The notes beneath the pieces were generated by a model. That model saw only the letters and a list, made by a program, of their open reading frames with translations, did no database searches and was not told where the DNA came from. Both the position numbers and the translations under genes were made by a program. Of a stretch of DNA of 43,866 bases, positions 8,410 through 15,485 are shown in pieces (position 1 is the first letter of the stretch; each line of letters begins with the position of its first letter). The stretch is from DASPFV01 sp035620975 (GTDB lineage Bacteria > Acidobacteriota > Vicinamibacteria > Vicinamibacterales > 2-12-FULL-66-21): assembly GCA_035620975.1 (NCBI GenBank), contig DASPFV010000095.1, forward strand, positions 1 through 43,866, read 5' to 3'.

Positions 8410-8784
8410 TCAGACCTCGACGATGTCCGAACCGGTGCCGGGGGGAACCGCCGCGGCAGGCGCGGCCGCCGGGGCGGCGGCCGCGGGGTCGGGCTCGCGG
8501 TTGATCAGCTCCTTCAGTTCCTTCCCCGGTTTGAAGTACGGGACCTTCTTCGGCGGCACGTCCACCTTGTCACCCGTCTTCGGGTTGCGGCCCTTCCGCG
8601 GCTCGCGCCGCCGCAGCCGGAAGCTGCCGAACCCGCGCAGCTCGATCTTCTCGCCCCGGTGCAGCGCGTCGATGATGCTCTTGAACACCGTGTCCACGAT
8701 GACCTCCGAATGCTTCTTCGTGAGGTCCGATACGCGCGAGACTTCCTCGACGAGCTCCGCCTTCGTCATGCTTCCGGTATTCAT
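8410..8784 (-). CDS. HU/IHF family DNA-bending protein with Ala/Pro tail
   Basis: The histone-like dimer bends DNA and shapes the nucleoid. The body (residues 6-96) has MTKAELVEEVS, the dimerisation helices, RGFGSFRLRRREPRKGRNPKTGD (the beta-arm that enters the minor groove) and VPYFKPGKELKELIN. It most resembles IHF-beta/HU. After residue 96 there is a 28-residue Ala/Pro-rich acidic tail, which makes the protein 124 residues against about 90-100 for HU and IHF. Two starts are possible: 8784 (used here, AAGG about eight bases upstream) or the inner Met at 8769. It lies directly downstream of rpsA, the same position ihfB has in E. coli. This supports IHF-like identity, but the subunit type cannot be fixed from sequence alone. 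Confidence 0.92.
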   Translation of the reverse strand: MNTGSMTKAELVEEVSRVSDLTKKHSEVIVDTVFKSIIDALHRGEKIELRGFGSFRLRRREPRKGRNPKTGDKVDVPPKKVPYFKPGKELKELINREPDPAAAAPAAAPAAAVPPGTGSDIVEV

Positions 8785-8929
8785 GATGGGACCTTCAGAG
8801 CAGTTCCGGCTGCCCGGCCATCAGCCTGCGGTGCGAACTCCAGCAGCCCTGAACGGCAGGCGGCCTCGACACGAAAGCCGACCTGCCGAACGCCGGGAGC
8901 TGGCCACCGGTGGCTGCAGCCATGCAGCG

Positions 8930-10696
8930 TCAGTTCTGACGTTTGAAATGATCCCCGAGCGTCACTTCCGGCCGCCCGGTGGTCTCCGTGTACGCCTCCC
9001 AGTCCGCACGGAACTCGTCGTTCTTCAGCGCGCGGATGCTCAAGCCGATCTTCCGCTCGGCCGGAATGAGCTTGATGAGTTTCATCGGGTAGGTTTCACC
9101 CACCTTCAGCTCGAGCTTCTCGTCCTTGCCCGCGTGCTGCGAGTCGTCGAACTCCGAGACGTGAATCAGCCCCTCGATCCCCTCGGCCAGCTCCACGAAC
9201 GCGCCGAAGTTCGTCACGCGTACGACGCGGCCGTCCACGACGTCCCCGACGTGGTGCTGGGTGAAGAACTCGTCCCACACGTCGGTCTGCAGCTGCTTGA
9301 GCCCGAGGGAGAGCCGCTGGTTCTCCGCGTCGATGTTCAGCACCATCGCCTCGACGGTGTCCCCCTTCTTGAGGACCTCCGACGGGTGCTTCAGGCGCTT
9401 GCTCCAGGACATGTCCGAGATGTGGATGAGGCCGTCGATCCCCTCCTCCACCTCGACGAACGCGCCGAACTCGGTCAGGTTGCGGACCTTGCCGGTGATG
9501 GTCGTGCCGATCGGGTACTTCTCCGAGAGCTCGTGCCACGGGTTGCTCTCGACCTGCTTGAGGCCGAGCGAGATGCGGCGCGCACCCGGATCGACGCCGA
9601 GCACCATGGCCTCGACCGTGTCCCCCACGTTGAGGATCTTCGACGGGTGCTTGACGCGCTTGCTCCACGACATCTCCGAGACGTGGATCAGGCCCTCGAC
9701 GCCCGGCTCGAGCTCGATGAACGCGCCGTAGTCGGTCAGGCTCACGACCTTGCCGCTCATGCGGGCGCCGACCGGGTACCGTTCGATGACGTTCGACCAG
9801 GGATCGTTCATGAGCTGTTTGTGGCCCAGCGACACGCGTTCCGTCGCCGGGTCGTACTTCAGCACGATCACGTCGATTTCGTCGTTGACCTTGAAGAGCT
9901 CCGAGGGATGCGAGACGCGGCCCCAGGACATGTCGGTGATGTGCAGCAGGCCGTCGATGCCGCCGAGATCGATGAACGCGCCGTAGTCGGTGATGTTCTT
10001 CACGACGCCGCGCAGCACCTTGCCTTCGGCCAGCGTGTCGAGGGTGTGCTTCTTCTTCTCCGCGTTCTCCTCTTCCAGGAGCACTTTGCGGGAGAGCACG
10101 ATGTTGCCGCGCTTCTTGTTCACCTTGATGACGCGCATGCGCAGCTCCTGGCCGCGCAGCGCGTCGAGGTTCCGGACGGGACGCACGTCGATCTGCGAGC
10201 CGGGGAGGAACGCGCGGACGCCGATGTCCACCGCCAGGCCTCCCTTGATCCGCTCGATGACGCGGCCGATGACGACCTTGCGCTCGACATAGGCCTTCTC
10301 GACCTCGTCCCAGATCTTCATCTTCTCGGCCTTCTCGCGCGAGAGGACGACGTAGCCTTCCCGGTCCTCCGTGCGCTCCAGGAGCACGTCGACCGTATCT
10401 CCGGGCTGCACCGTGATCTGGCCGGTCTCGTCCACGAACTCGTCCACGGGAATGATGCCCTCGGACTTGTAGCCGACGTCGACGATGACCTCCGACGGCG
10501 TGACTTTCAGGACGGTGCCCTTCACGACCTCGCCTTCCGCGATGTTGCGGAAGCTGCTATCGTAAAGGTCCAGAAGGCGGGCATACTCCTGCGGATCAAC
10601 CTGATCGTCGAACGGGGAAAAACCCGAGGACTTGTCAGCATCCTTGGTCGCGCCACCTCCCTGGGGACTGGTGTGAATCGTGTTGTCAGTTGCCAT
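8930..10696 (-). CDS. rpsA: 30S ribosomal protein S1
   Basis: S1 binds mRNA at the ribosome platform and helps initiation on weakly structured or Shine-Dalgarno-poor leaders. The 588-residue protein contains six S1 (OB-fold) repeats, roughly at 50-120, 135-200, 222-290, 307-377, 394-464 and 481-550. The last four carry the hallmark G-x-x-V-x-x-[IL]-T-[DEN]-[FY]-G-A-F and V-S-E-M-S-W-S-K-R type strings. The N-terminal 45 residues are a polar low-complexity leader. The start ATG at 10696 is preceded by a strong promoter candidate (10786-10815) and an 80-base leader, which may hold the usual S1 autoregulatory target (inference). It sits between cmk (upstream, separated by a plus-strand gene) and the HU/IHF gene, as in proteobacteria. 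Confidence 0.97.
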   Translation of the reverse strand: MATDNTIHTSPQGGGATKDADKSSGFSPFDDQVDPQEYARLLDLYDSSFRNIAEGEVVKGTVLKVTPSEVIVDVGYKSEGIIPVDEFVDETGQITVQPGDTVDVLLERTEDREGYVVLSREKAEKMKIWDEVEKAYVERKVVIGRVIERIKGGLAVDIGVRAFLPGSQIDVRPVRNLDALRGQELRMRVIKVNKKRGNIVLSRKVLLEEENAEKKKHTLDTLAEGKVLRGVVKNITDYGAFIDLGGIDGLLHITDMSWGRVSHPSELFKVNDEIDVIVLKYDPATERVSLGHKQLMNDPWSNVIERYPVGARMSGKVVSLTDYGAFIELEPGVEGLIHVSEMSWSKRVKHPSKILNVGDTVEAMVLGVDPGARRISLGLKQVESNPWHELSEKYPIGTTITGKVRNLTEFGAFVEVEEGIDGLIHISDMSWSKRLKHPSEVLKKGDTVEAMVLNIDAENQRLSLGLKQLQTDVWDEFFTQHHVGDVVDGRVVRVTNFGAFVELAEGIEGLIHVSEFDDSQHAGKDEKLELKVGETYPMKLIKLIPAERKIGLSIRALKNDEFRADWEAYTETTGRPEVTLGDHFKRQN

Positions 10697-10785
10697 GCGT
10701 AACGGGTCCTCCTCGGTCGTGCTCTGGCGGATCTCAGCTCCGCCGGGCTGTAGATGGGCTCGCTTACGATTGCGATAAGCAATAG

Positions 10786-10815
10786 AAGATACATCACTTA
10801 AGGGGCCGGAGTCAA
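10786..10815 (-). promoter_or_regulatory. sigma-70-type promoter candidate for rpsA
   Basis: On the minus strand, TTGACT (10815-10810) is followed after 18 bases by TATCTT (10791-10786), in one of the few AT-rich patches of the region. A start near 10779 would give an rpsA leader of about 83 bases. Confidence 0.55.
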
Positions 10816-10869
10816 CGAAGGAGTCGGGGGCTCCACACGAACCGTCCGAGTGTTCCAGACGAGCTGACT

Positions 10870-11556
10870 ATGGCCAAGAAACCCGCAGGACGCACCCGCA
10901 GGAAGCGCGCCTCGGCCGCTCGGCGGCCGGCCACCCGATCCCGCAAGCCGAAAGCGCGTGGCGCCCGGTCCCGCAAGCGGGTGCCGGCGCGGAAAGGCTC
11001 CCCGGCCGCAGGCCGAAGGAGCCGATCGAAACCGGCGACCAGGGCGCGGAAGACGACGAGCCGCAAGCGCGCCAGGAGCGCCAGGAAGCAGCCGCGCGCC
11101 GCGGCTCAAGCCCGGCGCACCGGCGCCGCGCGCGCCAGCGCCGAGCCCCGGCGAGCCGCGGGCCTGAACCGATCCCGCAAGAGCCTCCGGGAGCTGGACG
11201 AGAACATTCCGACGCCGCCGTCGAGCCTTGACCCGGATCGCCGTCATGCGTCCGCGGCCCGTTCCGGCCGGCAGGAAATGCTCGAGGCCCGTCGCGAACA
11301 CACCGAGACGAGCCCGGTGCTCACGGGCGGCGATCTGGACGCCGACTGGCAGGACGCCTATGCCGTCGGAGACGAAGCGCCGGGAGGCGACAACCCGACG
11401 CCGGATCAGGATCGCGTGGATGACATCGGCAAGGCGCTCGGCGTGGAATACCAGGACAACGAGGAGCTCCGGGCCGCCGACAAGATCTCCGACCGGGACC
11501 GCCACCGCTGGGAGCTGGACCCCGCGTCGTCCGAGGACTACCCGGATCGCGATTGA
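10870..11556 (+). CDS. DUF6335 family protein with histone-H1-like basic N-terminus
   Basis: The 228-residue protein has two parts. Residues 2-105 are almost only Lys, Arg, Ala, Ser, Gly and Pro, like the disordered DNA- or RNA-binding tails of histone H1-like bacterial proteins. Residues about 120-228 contain ETSPVLTGGDLDADWQDA, DEAPGGDNPTPDQDRVDD and RWELDPASSEDY. I recognise these as the conserved blocks of DUF6335, a family of unknown function best known from cyanobacteria. No catalytic motif is obvious and there is no membrane segment. Joining a nucleic-acid-binding tail to DUF6335 suggests a nucleoid or stress-packaging role (inference). The gene lies on the plus strand between rpsA and cmk, interrupting an otherwise conserved minus-strand order. 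No strong Shine-Dalgarno sequence precedes the ATG. Confidence 0.8.
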   Translation: MAKKPAGRTRRKRASAARRPATRSRKPKARGARSRKRVPARKGSPAAGRRSRSKPATRARKTTSRKRARSARKQPRAAAQARRTGAARASAEPRRAAGLNRSRKSLRELDENIPTPPSSLDPDRRHASAARSGRQEMLEARREHTETSPVLTGGDLDADWQDAYAVGDEAPGGDNPTPDQDRVDDIGKALGVEYQDNEELRAADKISDRDRHRWELDPASSEDYPDRD

Positions 11557-11595
11557 CGGAACACGAACGGTCGCAGGGCTGAGAGCTGCACTGGC

Positions 11596-12327
11596 CTATT
11601 CGTGGCGTCCGCCTTCAGGCGGACGGCTGCGCAGCAACGGCGCCGACGTTTGCCGCTGCACGACCGCCATGACGCGCTCGAGGACCTCGGCAATCGGCAG
11701 CCCGGTCGTGTCGATGATGATGGCATCGGGGGCGACGACGAGCGGCGAGGCGGCGCGTGTGCGATCGCGGTGATCCCTCGCCTCCAGCGCGGAGGCAACC
11801 TCGCTGACCGCCGCGCCGCTGCGGCCCGTGGCGTGCGCCGGATCCTGCGCACGCCGCCGCGCCCGCTCCTCGGCGGCCGCATCCAGATAGATTTTCACCC
11901 CGGCATCCGGGAACACGACCGATCCGATATCGCGTCCCTCCATGACGACGCCTCCCGCGCGCCCCAGGGCGCGCTGCTGGGCGATGAGCACGTCGCGGAC
12001 GCGCGGCAGGCGCGCGACGCGCGACGCGGCGGCGTCGATCTCGGGCGTGCGGATGGCGGCGGCGACATCGTGTCCGTCGACCCGGGCGACGCCATCCCCG
12101 ACCTCGATCCGCACCCGACGCGCCAGTTCCGCGACGGCGGCCTCGTCGTCCAGGTCCAGTCGCTCCTCCAACGCCTTCCAGGCCACGGCGCGGTACATGG
12201 CGCCGGTGTCGATGTGGCGATAGCCGAGCCGGGCCGCGACCGCCCGCGCGACCGTCCCCTTGCCCGCCCCGGACGGCCCGTCGATGGCCACGAGCGGGCG
12301 CCGGCCGCTTCCGTGATCTGCGCGCAC
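11596..12327 (-). CDS. cmk: cytidylate kinase
   Basis: The enzyme phosphorylates CMP and dCMP with ATP in pyrimidine nucleotide synthesis. GPSGAGKGT (residues 17-25) is the P-loop. HIDTGAMYRAVAWKALE, VVMEGRDIGSVVFPDAGVKIYLDA and the R-R-x-Q-D lid follow as expected. I use the GTG at 12327 (243 residues). The open frame continues upstream only by translating decamer repeats, which is not credible as protein. The last 17 residues (after VMAVVQRQ) exceed the family end. They come from a palindromic repeat (11606-11625), giving RPPEGGRHE before the stop. It is transcribed in the same direction as rpsA, which follows after the intruding DUF6335 gene. Confidence 0.93.
   Translation of the reverse strand: MRADHGSGRRPLVAIDGPSGAGKGTVARAVAARLGYRHIDTGAMYRAVAWKALEERLDLDDEAAVAELARRVRIEVGDGVARVDGHDVAAAIRTPEIDAAASRVARLPRVRDVLIAQQRALGRAGGVVMEGRDIGSVVFPDAGVKIYLDAAAEERARRRAQDPAHATGRSGAAVSEVASALEARDHRDRTRAASPLVVAPDAIIIDTTGLPIAEVLERVMAVVQRQTSAPLLRSRPPEGGRHE
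11606..11625. repeat. palindromic element CGTCCGCC-TTCA-GGCGGACG inside the cmk 3' end
   Basis: An 8-bp perfect stem with a TTCA loop. It overlaps the last codons of cmk. It could act as a 3' RNA hairpin, but no T-run follows on either strand, so I do not call it an intrinsic terminator. A weaker relative is at 7626-7647. Confidence 0.75.
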
Positions 12328-12342
12328 GTGCCCATCGTATAC

Positions 12343-12415
12343 CGCCACAGACAAACACGGACAAACACAGATAAGGCTCGCCACAGACAAACACGGACAA
12401 ACACAGACAAGTAAC
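12343..12415. repeat. decamer repeat array, CACRGACAAA subtype (forward)
   Basis: Two copies of a three-decamer block (CACAGACAAA, CACGGACAAA, CACAGAYAAG) are separated by GCTCGC. It has the same length and frame as the CACGGANRAA family but its own sub-sequence, so it amplified locally. It sits about 15 bases upstream of the cmk start. Confidence 0.85.
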
Positions 12416-12575
12416 AGATACCTTGCGAGGTGTCTGTGAACCTGCTGGAAAAAGCATCTCCGGCACGTGCGATGGTCGGAGGCGATGGGCGGTGGCGTCG
12501 CAGGAGTCTGACGCCGAGGGTCACCACATACATCGGCAAGCACCCGGCCACGAGATGATGAGTGCAAACCCCGTA

Positions 12576-12665
12576 CGGTCTGTGTTCACCTGTGTTGTTC
12601 TGTGGCGTGTTGCTCTGTGGCGTGTCTGTCAGTCGTGGCGGTCGTTTGCCGCCGTCCGTCCGTGG
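12576..12665. repeat. degenerate decamer array (reverse orientation)
   Basis: Repeated CTGTGTT, TCTGTGGCGTG and CCGTCCGTGGCG words are the reverse complement of the CACRGA family, with imperfect spacing. Together with 12343-12415 this again gives a forward/reverse pair around a spacer. Confidence 0.7.
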
Positions 12666-12702
12666 CGCGTTCTGCGGGCATCGTTGGCATCGCGAGCGGC
12701 GG

Positions 12703-12708
12703 TATGAT
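12703..12708 (+). promoter_or_regulatory. TATGAT -10 box candidate close to the hydrolase start
   Basis: The hexamer ends eight bases before the ATG at 12717. A transcript from it would start at or very near the start codon (leaderless). No -35 match is visible. Confidence 0.35.
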
Positions 12709-12716
12709 GGCCGCTG

Positions 12717-13874
12717 ATGCGGACAGCCGCAAGAACCGCGCTCTGGCTGCTGGTGCCGGCCGCGATCGTCATCGGTGGCTATGCGGCCGCCGACGACTAC
12801 GTGCGCGCGGCCGCCTTCGTGGTGCGCGCGGCGGGAGTGGAGGGTCTGCCCCGGACGGCGGCGGACTGGCAGGGCAACGACGTCACCGAGCGCTCGCTCC
12901 AGGTTCCGTGGCGCGGCGGAAACCTGGCTGCGCGCTGGTATGCGCCGGATGTTTCGCGCCGAACGCCGGTGCTGCTGACGCCCGGCGTGCATGCGTCGGG
13001 CATCGACGAACCGCGCCTCGTCGGGGTGGCCCGCGATCTGGCGGCGGTGGGGCATCCGGTGCTGACCGTCCAGCTCGACGACCTCACGCGCTACGCCATC
13101 ACGCCCCGATCGACCGACATGATCGAGGACGCCGGGCTGTGGCTGGCGCGACAGCCGGCGCTCGCGCCGGACGGCCGCATCGGCGTGATGGGGATCAGCT
13201 TCGCGGGCGGTCTCAGCATCGTTGCGGCGGGCCGGGCGCCCCTGCGCGACCTGGTGACCTCCGTGATGTCATTCGGGGGGCACGGCGATCTGCCGCGGAC
13301 GCTGCGCTATCTGTGCACGGGAGTGGAGCCGGACGGCACGAACCGGCCGGCCCACGACTACGGGGTCGTCATCATCCTGCTCGGCGTGGCCGATCGGCTC
13401 GTCCCCGCGGATCAGGTCGCGCCGCTCCGCCATGCCATCCTCGTGTTCCTCGAGGCATCCAGGCTGGACATGGTGGACAAGGCGCGCTCGCGGGCGGAGT
13501 TCGAGCGGGCGCGCGCCGTGGAGCGCACGCTGCCCGAACCGGCGCGGACGCTGATGGGCTACGTCAACGGCCGCAGCGTCGACCGGCTGGGCCCTCTCCT
13601 GCTGCCGCACGTCGGCGCGCTCGGCGGCGACCCCGCGCTGTCGCCGGCGCGATCGGATCCGCCGTCGGCCGAGGTGTTCCTGCTGCACGGCGCCGACGAC
13701 AACGTCATCCCGGCCTCCGAGTCCGAGCTGCTGGCCGCGGACCTGCGTGCACGCGGCACTGCCGTGCGTCAGCTCTCGACGCCGCTCATCACCCACGCCG
13801 AGGTCGATCGGCCGCCGAGCGTCGGCGAGATCTGGGCGCTGGTGCGGTTCTGGGGAGAGCTCCTGTCGGACTGA
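12717..13874 (+). CDS. alpha/beta hydrolase, membrane-anchored or exported
   Basis: The 385-residue protein opens with a hydrophobic segment (residues 8-26, ALWLLVPAAIVIGGYAAADD) that can serve as signal or anchor. The body has an alpha/beta-hydrolase pattern: strand VLLTPGVHASGIDEP, then the nucleophile elbow GISFAGG (Ser at the centre of G-x-S-x-G), and late motifs LHGADDNVIPASESE (likely acid) and ITHAEVD (likely His). The substrate is unknown; esterase or lipase-like activity is an inference from the fold only. The gene lies on the plus strand within the minus-strand scp/rluB/cmk block. Its last 86 bases overlap the 3' end of rluB in antisense. No Shine-Dalgarno is evident, in line with a leaderless transcript. 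Confidence 0.78.
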   Translation: MRTAARTALWLLVPAAIVIGGYAAADDYVRAAAFVVRAAGVEGLPRTAADWQGNDVTERSLQVPWRGGNLAARWYAPDVSRRTPVLLTPGVHASGIDEPRLVGVARDLAAVGHPVLTVQLDDLTRYAITPRSTDMIEDAGLWLARQPALAPDGRIGVMGISFAGGLSIVAAGRAPLRDLVTSVMSFGGHGDLPRTLRYLCTGVEPDGTNRPAHDYGVVIILLGVADRLVPADQVAPLRHAILVFLEASRLDMVDKARSRAEFERARAVERTLPEPARTLMGYVNGRSVDRLGPLLLPHVGALGGDPALSPARSDPPSAEVFLLHGADDNVIPASESELLAADLRARGTAVRQLSTPLITHAEVDRPPSVGEIWALVRFWGELLSD

Positions 13875-14616
13875 CGGTCAGGTCGGCCGCCTTCCTCAGC
13901 GCGGCGATCTCACGCGCCGACAGATCCCGCACGTCGCCCGGTCTCAGCGACGCATCCCGGACGGGACCGATCCGGACGCGGCGGAGACGGACGACCGGCA
14001 GACCGACCGCGTCGCACATCTTCCTGACCTGCCGGTTGCGCCCTTCGTGGATGACGAGTGACAGCGTCGCCCCCGTGCCCCCGGGTCCCTCGTACGTCTT
14101 CCTCAGCGTGACCTGCGCCGGCGCGGTGCGTCGGCCGTCGATCACGATGCCCCGGGCCAGGCGCTCGACGATGCGGCGGTCTGGCACGCCGCGAACCTGC
14201 ACGTCGTACTCCCGCTCGACGCCGTGCCGCGGGTGGGTCAGACGGGCGGCGAGATCGCCATCGCTCGTCAGCAGCAGCAGGCCTTCCGAGTCGTAGTCGA
14301 GACGCCCGACCGGGTACACGTACTCGTCGATGCCGCGCTCGCGCAGCAGATCGATGACGGTCGGCCGCCGCTGCGGATCGGACCGGCTCGTGATGTAGCC
14401 GCGCGGCTTGTTGAGGAGGAGGTACCGGCGGCGGTGCGGAAGCGTCACGCGGCGGCCGTCGACCCGGATGTCGTCGACGTCCGGATCGGCGCGCGATCCC
14501 GGTTCCGTGGTGGTGACGCCGTTGACGCTGACGCGGCCCTGCGCGATGAGCGCCTCGGCCGAGCGGCGCGACGCGAGGCCGGCGCTGGAGAGGATTTTCT
14601 GGAGACGGATGGGCAT
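13789..14616 (-). CDS. rluB: pseudouridine synthase, RluB/RsuA type
   Basis: It isomerises a uridine in 23S (or 16S) rRNA to pseudouridine. Residues 1-60 are an S4 RNA-binding domain (RLQKILSSAGLASRRSAEALIAQGRVSVNG). The catalytic motif GRLDYDSEGLLLLT carries the active-site Asp. IHEGRNRQVRKMC and LRRVRIGPV complete the RluB-like core. The last 30 residues are an Arg/Pro/Ala-rich extension that is antisense to the end of the hydrolase gene (overlap 13789-13874). The gene follows scpB with a 79-base gap that contains a GGGCTCA heptamer repeat. The scpA-scpB-rluB order is conserved in many bacteria and supports the assignment. Confidence 0.93.
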   Translation of the reverse strand: MPIRLQKILSSAGLASRRSAEALIAQGRVSVNGVTTTEPGSRADPDVDDIRVDGRRVTLPHRRRYLLLNKPRGYITSRSDPQRRPTVIDLLRERGIDEYVYPVGRLDYDSEGLLLLTSDGDLAARLTHPRHGVEREYDVQVRGVPDRRIVERLARGIVIDGRRTAPAQVTLRKTYEGPGGTGATLSLVIHEGRNRQVRKMCDAVGLPVVRLRRVRIGPVRDASLRPGDVRDLSAREIAALRKAADLTVSPTGALPRTAPAPRSRRRSAADRPRRG

Positions 14617-14635
14617 GGTATCCAGCCGTCAACCC

Positions 14636-14692
14636 CGAGCCCTGAGCCCAGCCTGAAGCCCTGAGCCCTGAGCCCTGAGCCCCTGAAGCCCA
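14636..14692. repeat. heptamer repeat (GGGCTCA)n on the minus strand
   Basis: Plus-strand units read CCCTGAG, CCCTGAG, CCCTGAG and CCCTGAAG with small slips. It fills the scpB-rluB gap. A shorter relative (GGCTCAA, GGCTCTT, GGCTCTT) is at 41525-41547. Confidence 0.8.
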
Positions 14693-14695
14693 TTA

Positions 14696-15367
14696 TCAGT
14701 GCACGCGTTCGTCCCGGCTCCCGGCCGCTACGGGCTGGGGCACCTCCTCCGGCGCGCTCGCTCCCTCGTCCGGCGGCTCGGCCTCGAACGGCAGGGTACT
14801 AGCGGCCGCTGTGGCCTCGCCGAGCGCGTTGGGCAGCTCGAACCCGAGCGCGTCGGACATCTCCTCGACCTTCGGCAGGTCGGTTAGATCGTTGAGGCCG
14901 AACCGCTCGAGGAATTCCCGGGTGGTCGCGTACATGAACGGGCGGCCGACGACCTGCTTACGCCCGACCGCCTTGATGAGCCGGCGCTCGATGAGCGTGG
15001 AGAGCACGCCGAGACTGCTGCTGACGCCGCGGATCTCGGCGATCTCTGGGGCCGTGATCGGCTGCTTGTACGCGATCACGGCGAGCGTTTCGAGCGCCTG
15101 CAGCGACAGCTTCTGGGTCGTGCGCTCGTGGAAAAGCTTCCGAACCCACTCGTTCAGCTCCGTGCGGGTCACGATCTGGAAGCCGCCGGCGACCTCCACG
15201 ATCTGCAGCCCGCCCGGCCTGTCGTAGTCGGCGCGCAGCGCCGCAAGCGCCGCGTCGACGTCTTCCTTCGGCTCCCCCTCGAGGAGCTTGTAGAGCGCCT
15301 TCGCAGTCAGCGGCTCCGGCGACGCGAAGATCAGGGCTTCGATGACGGGTTTGAGATGGTCAGACAC
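14696..15367 (-). CDS. scpB: segregation and condensation protein B
   Basis: ScpB is the winged-helix partner that, with ScpA, bridges the SMC heads in the bacterial condensin. The first winged helix starts at DHLKPVIEALIFASPEPLT and the second at LSLQALETLAVIAYKQPITAPEIAEIRGV, which is highly typical. I use the GTG at 15367, with AAGGGG five bases upstream, giving 223 residues. An in-frame ATG at 15451 is closer to the end of scpA but would add 28 residues without family likeness. The C-terminal 50 residues are acidic, Ala/Pro-rich and probably disordered. The gene lies 118 bases after scpA and before rluB. Confidence 0.93.
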   Translation of the reverse strand: MSDHLKPVIEALIFASPEPLTAKALYKLLEGEPKEDVDAALAALRADYDRPGGLQIVEVAGGFQIVTRTELNEWVRKLFHERTTQKLSLQALETLAVIAYKQPITAPEIAEIRGVSSSLGVLSTLIERRLIKAVGRKQVVGRPFMYATTREFLERFGLNDLTDLPKVEEMSDALGFELPNALGEATAAASTLPFEAEPPDEGASAPEEVPQPVAAGSRDERVH

Positions 15368-15485
15368 AAGGCCCCTTGCAAGTACTGTGGACGTGCCGGA
15401 ACAGCCGGCGGCGGCACCCGCCGCGCCAGGCCGCCAAGAGGTTAAAGCCATTGGCGGACTCCTGGCAATGGCCGTGTCCCCGGAG

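Larger units (their letters stand above)
12328..12716. other. divergent intergenic region with repeats, no gene
   Basis: It separates cmk (minus) from the hydrolase (plus). It contains a forward decamer array (12343-12415), a spacer without recognisable features (12416-12575), a reverse degenerate array (12576-12665) and a TATGAT box just before the hydrolase start. Confidence 0.7.

Noticed and set aside
8903..8914. GCCACCGGTGGC palindrome downstream of rpsA as a terminator
   Set aside because: No loop and no T-run follows on the minus strand. It may be a chance palindrome in GC-rich DNA.
7844..10702. Plus-strand open frame of about 950 codons opposite rpsA, HU and HIT
   Set aside because: Antisense shadow. 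The minus strand encodes three well-conserved proteins with intact motifs.
12328..12567. N-terminal extension of cytidylate kinase
   Set aside because: The extra residues are Cys/Val/Leu-rich translations of decamer repeats (VCVCPCLSVA), and the family begins at the P-loop shortly after the GTG at 12327.
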